A DNA stretch of 64,000 bases from Otatea glauca (Eukaryota > Streptophyta > Magnoliopsida > Poales > Poaceae), in the NCBI GenBank assembly GCA_036346275.1, contig CM070713.1, positions 72,036,382 to 72,100,381 on the forward strand, in the 5' to 3' direction. Below, piece after piece: positions 46,873 through 58,253 of this stretch. The position numbers and the translations under genes are program-made. The notes beneath the pieces were generated by a model. It was given only the letters and a program-made list of their open reading frames with translations, was not told where the DNA came from and did no database searches. Numbering within the stretch: the stretch's first letter is position 1; the number at the start of each line of letters is the position of its first letter.

Positions 46873-47101
46873 TGTTGGGAAACCACGTGGCCCATGAAGG
46901 CCCAGGATGGTCCCTTAGTTGAAACCCTAGGCGACCACTATATAAGGAGGAGGGGGGTCCTCTCATTGTACAAGAAATCAGAAAGCAATAAAGAATTCTC
47001 TCGCTGTTCCTCCTTAAACCTGTGTCTCTCTTTTTCTCTCTGTTCTCTACTTCAGATCTGTTCGGGAACCCCGGACTATTCGATAGCGAGGTCCCTTAAC
47101 A
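46873..47101 (+). repeat. Copia LTR, 229 bp, with adjoining primer-binding site
   Basis: Starts TGTTGGGAAACCACG and ends AGGTCCCTTAACA. A TATATAAGG box lies at about 46.94 kb. The LTR is followed at 47102 by CGTTATCAGCACGAAGCTC, the primer-binding site typical of Hopscotch/Retrofit-like copia elements. Internal sequence continues to about 47.8 kb, GC-rich and without an intact gag, and is then replaced by the Helitron-like copy B. No 3' LTR was found. Confidence 0.75.
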
Positions 47102-47819
47102 CGTTATCAGCACGAAGCTCTACCGACGAACAGATTGAAAAGGTGAGGAAAGGTGAGAATCGGCGATTGAATCTAAACGCTTGTTTATTCTATATATGCA
47201 TCTATCCTACGCAACTGATACTATATTTGTCTCGTGGCACGAAGCTACAGACGGCTCGAAACTTGATACAAGCGTGTTTCTCGTTCATCGGAAAAAATGG
47301 AAAAAAAAACCGCGTCGCCTCGGCTTCGCGCTTGCGTAGCGCCGCCGCACTGACGCAAAGACGCCAGCCGCCGCGGCGCGTCGCTTGAAGGGTCGCCGCC
47401 GACGCGCGCGCAGAGAGCGCGCCCAGCGCGTAAACGTCGCCGCCGTCGCGCTCCGCCCGGCGCCTCGCCGCCCCGGCTCGCGGCCGCCGTCGTCGCCGCT
47501 GAAGCTCTGCCGCCTCGCCTTCCCGTTGCGTTACGGAAGAAGGCCGGGCCCGTCGGTCGCCGCCTCGCTCGACCTCGCTCGGCAGCGCCAAGCGGCGTCG
47601 TCGGCGCGCCACGTAGCACCCGTGCGAGACGGCCGCCGTCTCGCGCCCGTCACGCTCCGACTGCGGCCGCGCCTCCTTAGCTCGCCGCTCGCCGCCGTGC
47701 CGCCTTGGCTACGCCGCTCGAAGCGCCGTCGCCGTACGACAGAGGAAGAAGTCTCACGGGCAGGTGGGCGGGCGTTGCGGCGCATGCGGGCGGTTTGAAT
47801 ATTTGCCGCGCCGTGGGCC

Positions 47820-48332
47820 GTTTGAGCCGGCTCGGCTCATGGCTCGAGCCGAGCCGCGAATTTTTTTTTGTTTAGGTCATTTTTTCGAAAAAATACGGTT
47901 AGGTCCTTTTTCAGGAAAAATACGATTAGGTCACTTTTTTTTGGAAAAAGAATATATATTATGTTTAGGTCCTTTATGCGTTTTTAGGCATTGTGCTCGG
48001 GTCCTTTTACGAAAAATTAAAATTACGTTTAGGTCCTTTTTCGGGGAAAAAAATACGTTTAGGTCTTTTTTTGAAAAAAAATACATTGCATTTAGGTCTT
48101 TTTTTTTCATTTTTTTCTATTATTATGTTTAAGCCCTTTTTCGGAAAATACAAAAATCTGTTTAGGTCCTTTTTCGGAAAAAAATTATGCCTTTTTTCCG
48201 TTTTTCTCGAGGCGGACCTTTCGTTCCAGCGAAATCGCGGATTGTATACTTTCAACCGTTTCGCGTGTTTACTCGATTTGCTCACGTGGGGAGCGACACC
48301 CACGGCGTGACACACCACGTATGATTATCTAG
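47820..48332 (+). mobile_element. Helitron-like repeat family, copy B
   Basis: Begins with GAGCCGGCTCGGCTC and GCTCGAGCCGAGCCGC, then about ten units of TTTAGGTCCTTTTTCGGAAAAA type, then CACGGCGTGACACACCACGT, ending ATTATCTAG followed by T. Same structure as copies A, C and D. Confidence 0.6.
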
Positions 48333-49545
48333 TATACAATAGGTTTTACAAGCTATTTGATCTGAGGAATGGAACGTCCGGACCAAAATGAGCCATTTAT
48401 TAGCACCTACCGCCCATTCTCCCATTTTCAAGTTGCCTGATCTCAGCCATGCGATCAGGATCGGAGCACTCGCACGACCTCCGTAAAAACTTTCAGTTGA
48501 TCATATTTGCTTCCATGTTTACTTTTAAGTTGTATAAATATTAAATTATGAATAAAAGGTGAATAGTAATTATTTATATCTCGTTTACTTCAAAATTTAT
48601 ATAACTTATATCGAGAAAAAAATATAGAAACACTGATTTCATCTAACGTGGCGGAAGTTAGAAGCAGAACCAGTAACTTTGTCTCACCTACTGCCACGTA
48701 TATCACCAACACGTAGGGCAGGGGAAATTATTAAGGTGGACTGGTGCCCATCATTGTCACGACCAAAGCTTGGCCATTCTTTTGTGGGGCGATCGAGCTG
48801 GGAATGGATCATCTATGCAACAGGAAGGTACAACCTTACTCATTAGCCTCTGCAGAATGCGCCCCATTTGACATCAACTAGAGATGTGCGAGGGTGGCGC
48901 CGCACCAGCAGTCACGTGTCTAGCGAGTGACGCGGATAAAAAAAAGTTTTAGTTTTTCTGAGGGTGCTTTTTCGGGTAAAAATCTGACGCTTAAACGGGT
49001 CTATATGTAATTTAAAAAAATTCTAAAGGGGTCTCCTCGAAAAAAGATTGATCGGGCATAATCCAAGATTTTTTCAAATGGTCTTCTCGCAAAAAAAGGA
49101 CCTGCATAAAAAAACCGATTTGTGGGAATACTGAGGGCTTTGTCGCAAAATAAGATGTTCTGAGGGTCTTCCTGCGAAAAAAATGATCTGTATGTAAATT
49201 CAAAAATTTGTAGAGGCCTTTTCGCAAAAAAACGCGTGGCACGAGTCAGCTCTGCGGCAGGCGCATGGTCGAGCCACGCGTCACGCGGAAAAATTGGGTG
49301 CTAGGCGAGCCATGCGCGCAGCCGGGAGGGCTCTAACCCGCGCCGCGGGCGTCCCAACGACGCTTGTTGCCGTTGTGCCAAGCGCTCGTTTACGTCTGAT
49401 AGGGCAGGACTAATTACTTAAGCCGTATTTATGCGTTAACAAAGTGGTGACGCGGCGCGACGGCGCACGGCCACGTTGGCCCGAAATCGATGTGGTCGCG
49501 CCGAGAGAGCCAGAAAGCTGTGAAGTATAATATAGGTAGTATATA
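48333..49545. other. Unassigned sequence with a second pyrimidine/purine-rich repeat
   Basis: From 48.94 to 49.26 kb a related but distinct periodic sequence (GGTCTTCTCGCAAAAAAA units) ends in ACGCGTGGCACGAGTCAGC. No gene was seen on either side. Confidence 0.4.
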
Positions 49546-50020
49546 CTAGAAACCTATACGCGACGTGCCACGCCGCGGGCGCCGCTCTTCACGCGAGCAA
49601 ATCGAGAAAATGCGCGATCGACGCTCCACACACGAGCAAATCGAGAAAACGCGAAAAGGACATAAAAAGGATTTTGTGTTTTCCGCAAAAGGGCTTAAAC
49701 GTAATGCTAGAAAAACGCAATAAGGACCTAAATGTGATGTATATTTTTTTTAAAAAAAAGGATCCGAAAGTTTTTTTTCCCGAAAAGGATCTAATCGTAA
49801 TTCCATTTTTTGGTAAAAGGACCCGAGCGCAAGCCTTAAAAACGCATAAAGGACCTATACGTAATATATAGTATTTTTTCGAAAAAAGGACCTAACTGTA
49901 ATTTTTTTCCGAGAAAAGGACCTATATGTAATTTTTTTCGAAAAAGGACCCGGATGTAATTTTTTTTGGCCGGCTCGGCTCGAGCCGCGAGCCGAGCCGG
50001 TTGCTCCAACGGCTCAAATC
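49546..50020 (-). mobile_element. Helitron-like repeat family, copy C
   Basis: Inverted relative to B. On the minus strand it ends GCCCGCGGCGTGGCACGTCG then TTTCTAG followed by T; the other end carries the GGCTCGGCTCGAGCC cluster. Confidence 0.6.
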
Positions 50021-50062
50021 AACGTCGTGGCAGGAAATCTTCAGGCTTTAGGAAAGGTTTGA

Positions 50063-50512
50063 CTAGATAAATATACGCTGTGTGCCACGCCGCAGGCGTC
50101 GTTCCCCACGCGAGCAAATTGAGAAAACGCGCGATCGTCGCTCTATACACGAGTACATCGAGAAAGCGCGCGAAAAGAACCTGAAATGATTTTTTGTGTT
50201 TTCCGCAAAAAGGCTTAAACGTAATGATAGAAAAACGCAAAAAGAACCTAAATGCAATGTACAATTTTTTTTCAAAAAAAAAGGATCTGAGCGTCTTTTT
50301 TTTCTTTCGAAAAGGACCTAACCGTAATTCTGATTTTTCGTAAAAGGACCTGAGCGCAACGTTTAAAAACGCATAAAGGACCTAGACGTAATATGTATTC
50401 TTTCCTTCGAGAAAAGGACCTAACTATATTTTTTTTACGAAAAAGAATCTAATCGTAATTTTTTTTTATAAAAAAAAACTAAAGGTAACTTTTTTTCACA
50501 GCTCGGCTCGAA
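50063..50512 (-). mobile_element. Helitron-like repeat family, copy D
   Basis: Directly beside copy C in the same orientation. The minus-strand 3' end is GCCTGCGGCGTGGCACACAG, ending TATCTAG followed by T; the interior repeats the AGGTCC-TTTTT/GAAAAA units. The far end is truncated within AGCTCGGCTCG. Confidence 0.6.
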
Positions 50513-50834
50513 TGCTCCTCAGGGCGTAGATTCCCCAGCTTTAGTATATGTGTATGATTTCAGATCGAGATTAGATGAAAGCTAGCTCGAACAAAGGTGC
50601 CATGCAATGATGCAGGCTTTGGACTAGTAGGCTTCTGGGCGAGTGACTGATGGATTGGATGGTTGCCTGTTTTGGTCAAAATCACGGACTTTTGCTGAGG
50701 TTTGCTGCCTTTCAGTGCCAGGGGCAAATAGATGGTTGCGCAAAAAGGATCTTTGTTGGGAAATCAGCCCTCACTCATGAACACCATGTATTTGTTCGGG
50801 AAGTGATTGGCGAAGTGATGATTTTTTCAAAGTC

Positions 50835-51251
50835 TCTTGCTTTGTTTTTTAAATCTAGTATGTTTCTAAGCAAAATTATAAATTTAGCTTTCTTTTAATG
50901 TGCTCCCGTATTGCCCTACCGCGGAAAGCGGCCTCCCACGCTCGTCTGTTGTCACAGACCGGTTCCACCATGCTCGCCGCCTCCCGCGCCCTCCTTCGCC
51001 TCCCACACCCCGCTACTGCGGTAGCGCGCTGCTCTTGCCCCCAGTTGCCATGGCAGCACACGCTCCCACGCTCGCTGGCTGCTGGAGCGCGCGCTCCCGC
51101 ACTCGTCGGCCGGCTGCCGCGCTCGCTAGGTCCTGCCGCTTCCGAGGCGCGCCAAGACGGCTCCTGCGGTAGGGGAGCGCGGGAGCAGGGTAAAAAGAAC
51201 TAGAATTGCAAATTCGCTCGAAAAAGAGCTAGATTTGAAAAAAGGAAGCTA
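50835..51251. mobile_element. Element with about 75-bp inverted termini, 417 bp
   Basis: The left arm (50835-50907) and inverted right arm (51181-51251) share TTTTTTNAAATCTAG and GTGCTCCCG/CTGCTCCCG blocks across an approximately 270-bp GC-rich core of CGCTCCCGCGCTCG-like repeats. A TSD is not certain. Frames in the core are composition artefacts. Confidence 0.5.
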
Positions 51252-53079
51252 CAAAAGTAATTACTTTGTGATTGGCATATGGACAATTTGAAAATAGTCA
51301 TTGAAAAACAGGTTCAGTTGGGTTTGCATTTAGGGCATCTATAATGCAAGTCACTGACGTTATGCCCTATTTAGCGGGATCTAGTATAATTATCAGTGAC
51401 CAGAAAAGTTTTGCGACAATAATCGATGGTACACGCACAGCAGTAGTCACAATGTTTCAGCCTTTCAGGGCAGGGTACAATGCCCCATTCCGAAGGGCAG
51501 GAGAGGGCAGACATCTTTTGCTCTCTCGTCTTTTTTACCTACTGCCTCTTGTTAGCCAAAAGTGAGTAGGGAAGGACTTGATTGGCCCCTTATCAATCTA
51601 CATGGCCACGTATTTCGATAGGTTGTCCAGGTAGGTCAGAAAAAGAGTTGCTTGTTAAGACGATGAGATGATTCTACCTTTCTGAGGTGAACAAATTTCT
51701 CAGTTCATACTCTTGCATTCTTGCTACACAATTTTGCAACATGTACAGAAATGCCGGTTAAGCCTGAAGTCTCTATACATTGATCCGGGAATAGACAGCT
51801 GATAAGTGAGACTACAAACATATTGTTTTGTAATATTTCAATGGCAAAAGTAATAGTCTTTTTAGAGTGTGTCACACATAGTTTTTTTTATGCCGGTAAG
51901 GATACAGGACATGCCAAAATACTAGTACGTTTGGGATTTTCTGTTTTCCATGATGATATTTTCTTATTCGTCTTTTCCATTCTTATAAAGCCCTTAACTG
52001 ACTTGCATTGCTTGCATTTGCATGCATACAAATAGACAGATCTGATATGGTACCATACAACTATGTTATTGGGAGAAAGTGGTGCCCCATGTTGTCAGAA
52101 CAAGAGGGAGCAGCAGCTAGCAATTTCCCCATTCCCCTGTTCAAGGCAGCAGCAGTGCAGCACACCTTGCATCTTTATTGGTTTTAGGGCCACACAACCA
52201 CGTTGGCGCCGCAGTACCATTATTCAGGATCAAGAATGCGAAAAAGGGAATGAGTGACAAAAATTCCTGAGCACTCACTCTGCAGCAGCAGCACCACCAG
52301 TAGAGAGAGCGAGCGAGCGAGCAACGTAGGGCCTGTGCATAATTTCATCTCATTCTGTGGTGGTGCCAATGCAGAGCCATTCAATTCCATCCAAGTGTTT
52401 GCTGGATTCACCATTTGATGACCCCGGTTTTACTGACGCAAGGTGGGTCCGCACTCCAGAGAGAGGAGAAACATGGCGGTACATGACACTATGAAGTGGT
52501 CGTATTGAACAGTTCCAAGTTAAATTTAGAGAAATTTTACAGTGAATTATATAGGTAGGTAAGTAGTGGTAGTAGAAATCAAATCTAACCATTCATTCTC
52601 AAGAGTATTTTAGATTTTTTCTATCCATTCATCAAGAGTATTTTAGATTTTTCTAATTCGTTTACAGTTCTGGATTCACCGAATACCTGGTGATCTCCAA
52701 AGACTTTTTATCCATTCATCCGTCATTCATCGGGATCACATGACGTGTTTTACCGTAAAGAACAGATAGTATGACGGAACTTTTTACCCCTCTTTCAATT
52801 TTACTATCGATACTACAGGTGGTAGTATAACTAGATCTTAATTGATTTTAACCATTAGATTCAAAGAAATGGACGGCTTATATTGATTTTAATCCACTGT
52901 AAAAGAGATCTAAATTTAACCTCTGAAAAGTTCAGGATAAAAATGCGAAAAAGAAGGGAGGAACAGGTGATAAAAATGCCAGGATTCATCTCCTAAGATG
53001 AAATAAAGTGCGAATAAGGCACGTTGGAATTGGCCGTGGCACTAGCACGAGAGATCGATCACTGCTAATACAAAAGCCC
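51252..53079. other. Unassigned intergenic sequence
   Basis: No gene was recognised. A short imperfect direct duplication (CAAGAGTATTTTAGATTTTT) occurs twice at about 52.6-52.66 kb. The GAGCGAGCGAGC run near 52.31 kb is simple sequence. Confidence 0.35.
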
Positions 53080-53084
53080 ACAAG

Positions 53085-56000
53085 TGTAAGGCCCTATTTT
53101 TTATAGTAATTATCAATAATGGGTATCATGTGTATACAGTAGTAGTTCCATAATCAGTAGCTAGTACGCACAATTACAAATTGATATCACAGTCACACAT
53201 AAGCTTTATTACTAAGCGGAAGCAAAGTTACATAATATTCTTACAATACCAAAAGTAAAAACTGCAGTGGAGACAACTTCTTGTAGTATGCCTTTTAACC
53301 CATTGTCCCACAGTCAACTGACAAGGTAAAAACCCTAGAAGAATTTATCGTTAAATTCCCCTAATCCTGTATCAACGTAAGAGTCGTCGGGACAGTCTGA
53401 TTCTTCACCTAAAAATGTCAACATAGGCAAGTTGAGTACTTACGTACTCGCAAGACTTTTATAAATCCTATAATACATGCAGGTCATTTCAATTGAAAGG
53501 CTATTATGGTTAGTTTGCATAAAGCCAATTTGGAATGTAAATACAGAATAGTAGATTGCAAAACGGAATTTAAGTAAAAGCAATTTAATACGGACAGTAA
53601 CAGAATATAAGCATAAATAAATCTCATGTACCTGGGTATCATGACCATATCCACGAACCATTTCCACCGACACACGGTAGAAACCAGATTTTACGAAAAT
53701 AAAAATTGTTAACTATGTGATGACTTTACCAAGTGCTCATTATCGCGGGCGCGGCTAATCGATTAGTTTTACACTCTGCAGAGGTATACAGCTTTCCCAA
53801 CAAGACATGACTAACTCTTTGAGCAATCGATATTAGCACACTTCCTTTGGTGTGCCGCAGAGAGTCATGATATAACCGTTACATTATTTAACCCTGACTT
53901 TGCACCAGCACGGTGATGATAAACCCATTCTGTGGTGGAAGAACTCAGAGCATAGAAATGATGAAACTCCCCACAGTGTGGCGTACACCGTTATATTGGT
54001 AAACGTTTATTCCATGATCACCTCGGTGTGGACGTCCATTCGAGCAATCCATTAAGAAACAGCTCGTACTAGTCCAGCCTTCCAAGTGCAAAGCCAGTTT
54101 TAAATAACTTAAAAAGTTAGAGCTGTCCTATACCAGCACTTGTGGTTGTATGATAATTCTTGGCATGAAAACAATCCATAGTTCGATCCTTAACTCGATA
54201 CGGGCAATAATCTCCCCTACGCTACGTGCAACACCAGCACATTCGGCTATTGCCAATAATTTCTCGCATCTAAATCATAGTTTTTATTTTCATTTTGAAC
54301 CAAAATACCAATCATAAAGAGAGGTCATACCCATTAAATGTCATACCCAACATTTTTAATCATGTCAATGTTTTATGCTGCTTTAAGCATGGCACTAAGT
54401 GTGAGTAACCCAAATTGACATCAAGTACTGTCTATGTTATTCTAGGGTTATCAAGATTCACAATCCATACTTATCAAGAAAGTTCTATGTAGCTAGAGGT
54501 ACAACTATCAATTTTCATAATATAGCAGACTTTAATAAAAGTAATGTATACGATAAAACATTTAATGAAAACATTTATAAAAGTGAGATCAATATGATTA
54601 AAGGGGGTGCTTGTCTTGTTGATTATTTTCGACGTCGAACTCCTGATTGTCGACTATATCAGATTCGTCGGGTTCTACACGTCGTTCGACAATACATAGC
54701 AAATAACGAATTTTAATAGGGCAAAAAGAAATCAGATGAAAATATTTAAATAAAATAATTTCACAATTGAGAAATGGTTGCAGGGATTATTTGTTCTTAT
54801 TTGCATTTTAAAAGATTTAATTTACTCGGATCATTACTGCATCACTTTACTATATATTTAACAACTTAAATTTTTCTTATAACAAACCCTAAGTATCTTT
54901 ATATATTCAGGTTCCTGGGGTTCCAAGAAGTCTAACAAAATTTATTTTAGTAAATTTGGAGGTCATTTGCAAAAATTCTATGAACGGCATATTCTAGTCC
55001 TTTTCTTTAAATTTGAATTTAAAATTTAAATGGAGATCATTTTGAAAATATTTTTTGCATATTATGAATCTACATGATTTATTATGAATTTAGAAATTTA
55101 TTTCATCAAATTTGGATTTGAAATGTGCAAGATATGATCTATGGAATATTCTAGGATTTGAAAAATACTAAAAATCAGAAAATTGTCGAAAACGGAAAGT
55201 GCACTTTCGTAATGAAATTGCGCTCTCCGTTTTTGGGTCGCGTCGGGCTGAGACGCTGACGACCGGGCCCCAGGTGGCAGCGGCTTGCTTTGCGCGTAGC
55301 GCGGCTGATACGCGGGCCAGCGCGAAGTGCGCGACGCGGTGTGTGACAACGGGGACCTGCTTTCGGCGGTGTGCGAGAGCATGCATGACCGACCGCCCGG
55401 GCCCGCATGGTCAGCGACGCAGCCGCTACCGGGCGCAAGGGTCGACAACCCAGCCCACTCGGCAGAGCCGGAGCGAGGCGACTTTGACGATGCTCGCCGG
55501 CAGCGAACTAGCACCGGGGCGGCAGAATGGGTTTCATGATGGGCTTCAGGAGGTCCGTGCGCACCCGTGGGTGGTCGCGCAATGGCCGGAGGTGGCCGGG
55601 AAGGGGGTCTCCACCGGCGAGGTGCGGCGGCCAAGGCCGACCGGCGAAACTGCAAAATTAGGTCTTCCCAAACCTCATCTTCACCAATAGCAGCATCGAG
55701 TGCAACGCAAGGATTCTATTTTGCTACTTTTTCAGAAGAATGGGCAACCGGAGATGAGTTCTCACCGTGCGCGGCGACAGCGAAGGAAAGAAAATGGCGC
55801 AGCGGTTCGTCGGGGAAGAAGGGCTCGAACCGACGGTGTGGATGAGTTTCAGGTGACGCGAAGATGCTTCGGTTTAGGTGGTTCGGGGTGAAATGGGTTG
55901 TAGGGCGTGATTTGGGGTTTTCCCCTTTTCACTGGTTTGGCCGGTGCTGGGGAAGACGGGGTGGTTTCAGGCGGAATGGCGACTGGGAGAACAATGTGCA

Positions 56001-57025
56001 AGGGAATGAGTTGCAAGGGGGTACTTATAGCGAGCTAAGTCGGTCAGCAATTTGCACAGAGAGGCGGTCTCCTTGCTGGCGTCGGCGCGCGAGAGCTGAG
56101 AGGAGAAGGGAGAAGAACGTGCGCGAGAGGCTAACGTGCGGGGGCTAGCTGGCAGAGAGAGGTCGGCGGTTGACTGGCTGCCACGTTGGGCCCACCTGTC
56201 AGCGAAAGAAGAACGGGAACTCGGGTGAAGGCTCTGGACAGACCGAGATTTCTTCACCAGTTCAAACCGTCATTTGGACTTTGATTTTTATGAAATTTTT
56301 TAGCTAAGTTGGCAAGGAAAATATAAACATCCTGTAAAATTTTCAGGTAAAAATTCCAAGTGAAAATTGTATTAAAATTCTGACAATGGAGCTTCTCCAT
56401 TTCTGCAGATTGTGTTTTACATTTAATTGATGACCGAAATGAGGTTAAAATTTTATAAAACTTTTTATGAGAATCTGAAATAGTATTATACACCTTCTGT
56501 AAAATTTAAGATTTTTATACTTAATATTTAATTTTTAATAATTCTGATATTACTATTTTCCACTTTATTTCTTCACTGTTTTCGAATTTTTAAAATTATA
56601 AAATTTAATATTTAATTTTTAATATTTGTACCAGAGGTAGGTACTATTCTGATGCCGGCAAGGTAAAAATTTCAACCTAGGATAGCTTCTTGAGAATTCC
56701 ACAAAATTCTATTACCTTCTACCTGATTTTCCTTTCACATGCTTTTGCTTTGATTTAACTATATTTTAATTAGTACAGGTCTCCAACCGCCATAATCTGG
56801 CTCTAGAGAGCTATTAACATTTTTTATGATTTTTAGATTTTTGTTTACTTGGTATTTTTATCTTTTTACTTTTACCATTTTACTATATCCTTAATTCACT
56901 TTCTTTCATTAGAGAAGTGCCAAAAGAATTTATAATAATTCAAGAAAAACCAGAAAATACAAGAATAATTCACATGAATATTTTGGTTATCATATTTCTT
57001 ATTTTACTAATTTTTGGCTGTTACA
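53085..57025 (-). mobile_element. Ty3/gypsy solo LTR, 3941 bp, TSD ACAAG
   Basis: Termini TGTAAGGCCC and GGCTGTTACA form an inverted TGTAA/TTACA pair and are flanked by an identical ACAAG (53080-53084, 57026-57030). The long AT-rich ends and GC-rich middle (55.19-56.23 kb), together with the GTCGTCGGGACAGTCTGATTC-like block near 53.38 kb, resemble the multi-kilobase LTRs of RIRE3-type chromoviruses. Orientation minus is inferred. No repeated LTR pair lies within the unit, so it is one solo LTR. Long antisense frames in the GC-rich part have no recognisable motif. Confidence 0.8.
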
Positions 57026-57030
57026 ACAAG

Positions 57031-57715
57031 ATACACAAAGATTTGTTAACGAGGTTCGGCAATGACTGCATCCTTGAGAGCCGAATCGCGGTGGCTCCGT
57101 CTGTATAAGAAGCCTCTTTTTCACGATTAGGGTTATATGATGTTGGCAATATATGTTTATACACTGGTTATATGTTCGATTCGGACTCACCATGATCGGT
57201 GCATTCCAGACACAACCCCTTCCTTTTATCTTACCATGTAAATGCATATGAGCAGTGAAACAACGTACGTCCCAGTCCAGGACAACAAAGCGAAATTCAA
57301 CGGGAAGACATATATGCCGTACGCAGAAGTCCATGCGTGCCGCTTGACAAATGCAAGTGCAACACGCCCGAGACCACGAAATTGTTACTTAGTAGTATTA
57401 ACACTTGCAACCTGCTCCAGTAAAACTCACAAGAGTATGGATCCATTCTTGGCTACTGCACTGCGTACTGCGTAGTAGTAGACATTTCCAGTGATCCGAG
57501 CTATATATGCTTTTCATCAGAAGACGAAGAATTCAAGCAAGAAAGTTTCCGTCAGGACAGAGGAGCAGCCGCCGTTTGGGTTTTGATGCGGGCACCGAGG
57601 GGGCAGTGAGGATCGAATCGAAAGGAAAGCTACGCAAGATATGGTCCATGGCTAAAGCTGCGGGGAGAGAGAAGCAATGTAATGTACGTCATTAAAGTGA
57701 TTACTGTAGCAGGAC
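57031..57715. other. Distal upstream region of the bHLH-MYC_N gene
   Basis: No ORF or terminal repeats recognised. It ends at the SMART-type insertion. Confidence 0.35.
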
Positions 57716-57720
57716 GACTC

Positions 57721-57970
57721 TATTGACTTGCATTCTCCGGCCAGTTCACTCAAAAGATTAAGCTAATGAGGAAAGATGGGCAATTCACTTATACTTCAAC
57801 ACTCCCCTCACGGGTAAGCTCCCTCAGGTATAGGACGTGGAATAGAAGTAGGCTGCAATTATTATTTTTTAATTGCGTCAAACGATACCATATTAAGTTG
57901 CATGCTCCAGCCAATTCACCTAAAAGCTTAAGCTGATAAAGAAAGATAACAATTCACTTATACTTCAATC
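57721..57970 (-). mobile_element. SMART-type miniature LTR retrotransposon, about 250 bp
   Basis: Two direct repeats of about 80 bp (57721-57801, 57891-57970) share GCTCCRGCCARTTCACYYAA and AATTCACTTATACTTCAA. On the minus strand the right LTR is followed by TGGTATCGTTTGACG (initiator tRNA-Met primer-binding site). The left LTR begins TGTTGAAGTATAAG directly after GTGAGGGGAG, a polypurine tract. The interior is only about 89 bp. Flanks GACTC (57716-57720) and GGCTC (57971-57975) are a probable 5-bp TSD with one change. SMARTs are known gene-proximal elements of grasses. Confidence 0.85.
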
Positions 57971-57990
57971 GGCTCTCTCTCTCTCCCTCT

Positions 57991-58000
57991 GTATAAATTT
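57991..58000 (+). promoter_or_regulatory. TATA box of the bHLH-MYC_N gene
   Basis: GTATAAATTT follows a CT-rich tract and lies about 260 bp before the ATG, implying transcription from about 58.02-58.03 kb and a 5' UTR of about 225 bp. It is 20 bp downstream of the SMART-type element. Confidence 0.65.
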
Positions 58001-58253
58001 GGGGAACTGGTGGCCTGGCCTCACAAGTCACACGCCAGATAGCTTAGAGAGATCAAAAGCGGAAGCTAGGAAGCAAGAAAAGGAAACACCTACACCTACT
58101 CCTCCCAAATTTCTCATAGCTTCCTTCAACTTTTAAGCTAGCCCTTCGGCTTCAAATCAAGTGCAGCTTCAGCATACAGTGATCACTAGCTAGTGAAGCC
58201 AAGCAGCAAGCTTTTATTAGTTCGGCTGGCCATAATCTTCAAGGCAAGCTGCA

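Noticed and set aside
46579..47388. 269-codon plus-strand ORF
   Set aside because: It runs through a hAT MITE, a copia LTR, its primer-binding site and GC-rich debris; the frame is open by chance.
47385..47798. 137-codon Arg-rich ORF
   Set aside because: Simple CGCC-rich sequence in the copia interior; equally open on the opposite strand.
55098..55655. 185-codon Arg/Pro-rich ORF in the large solo LTR
   Set aside because: GC-rich composition keeps several frames open on both strands; no domain seen.
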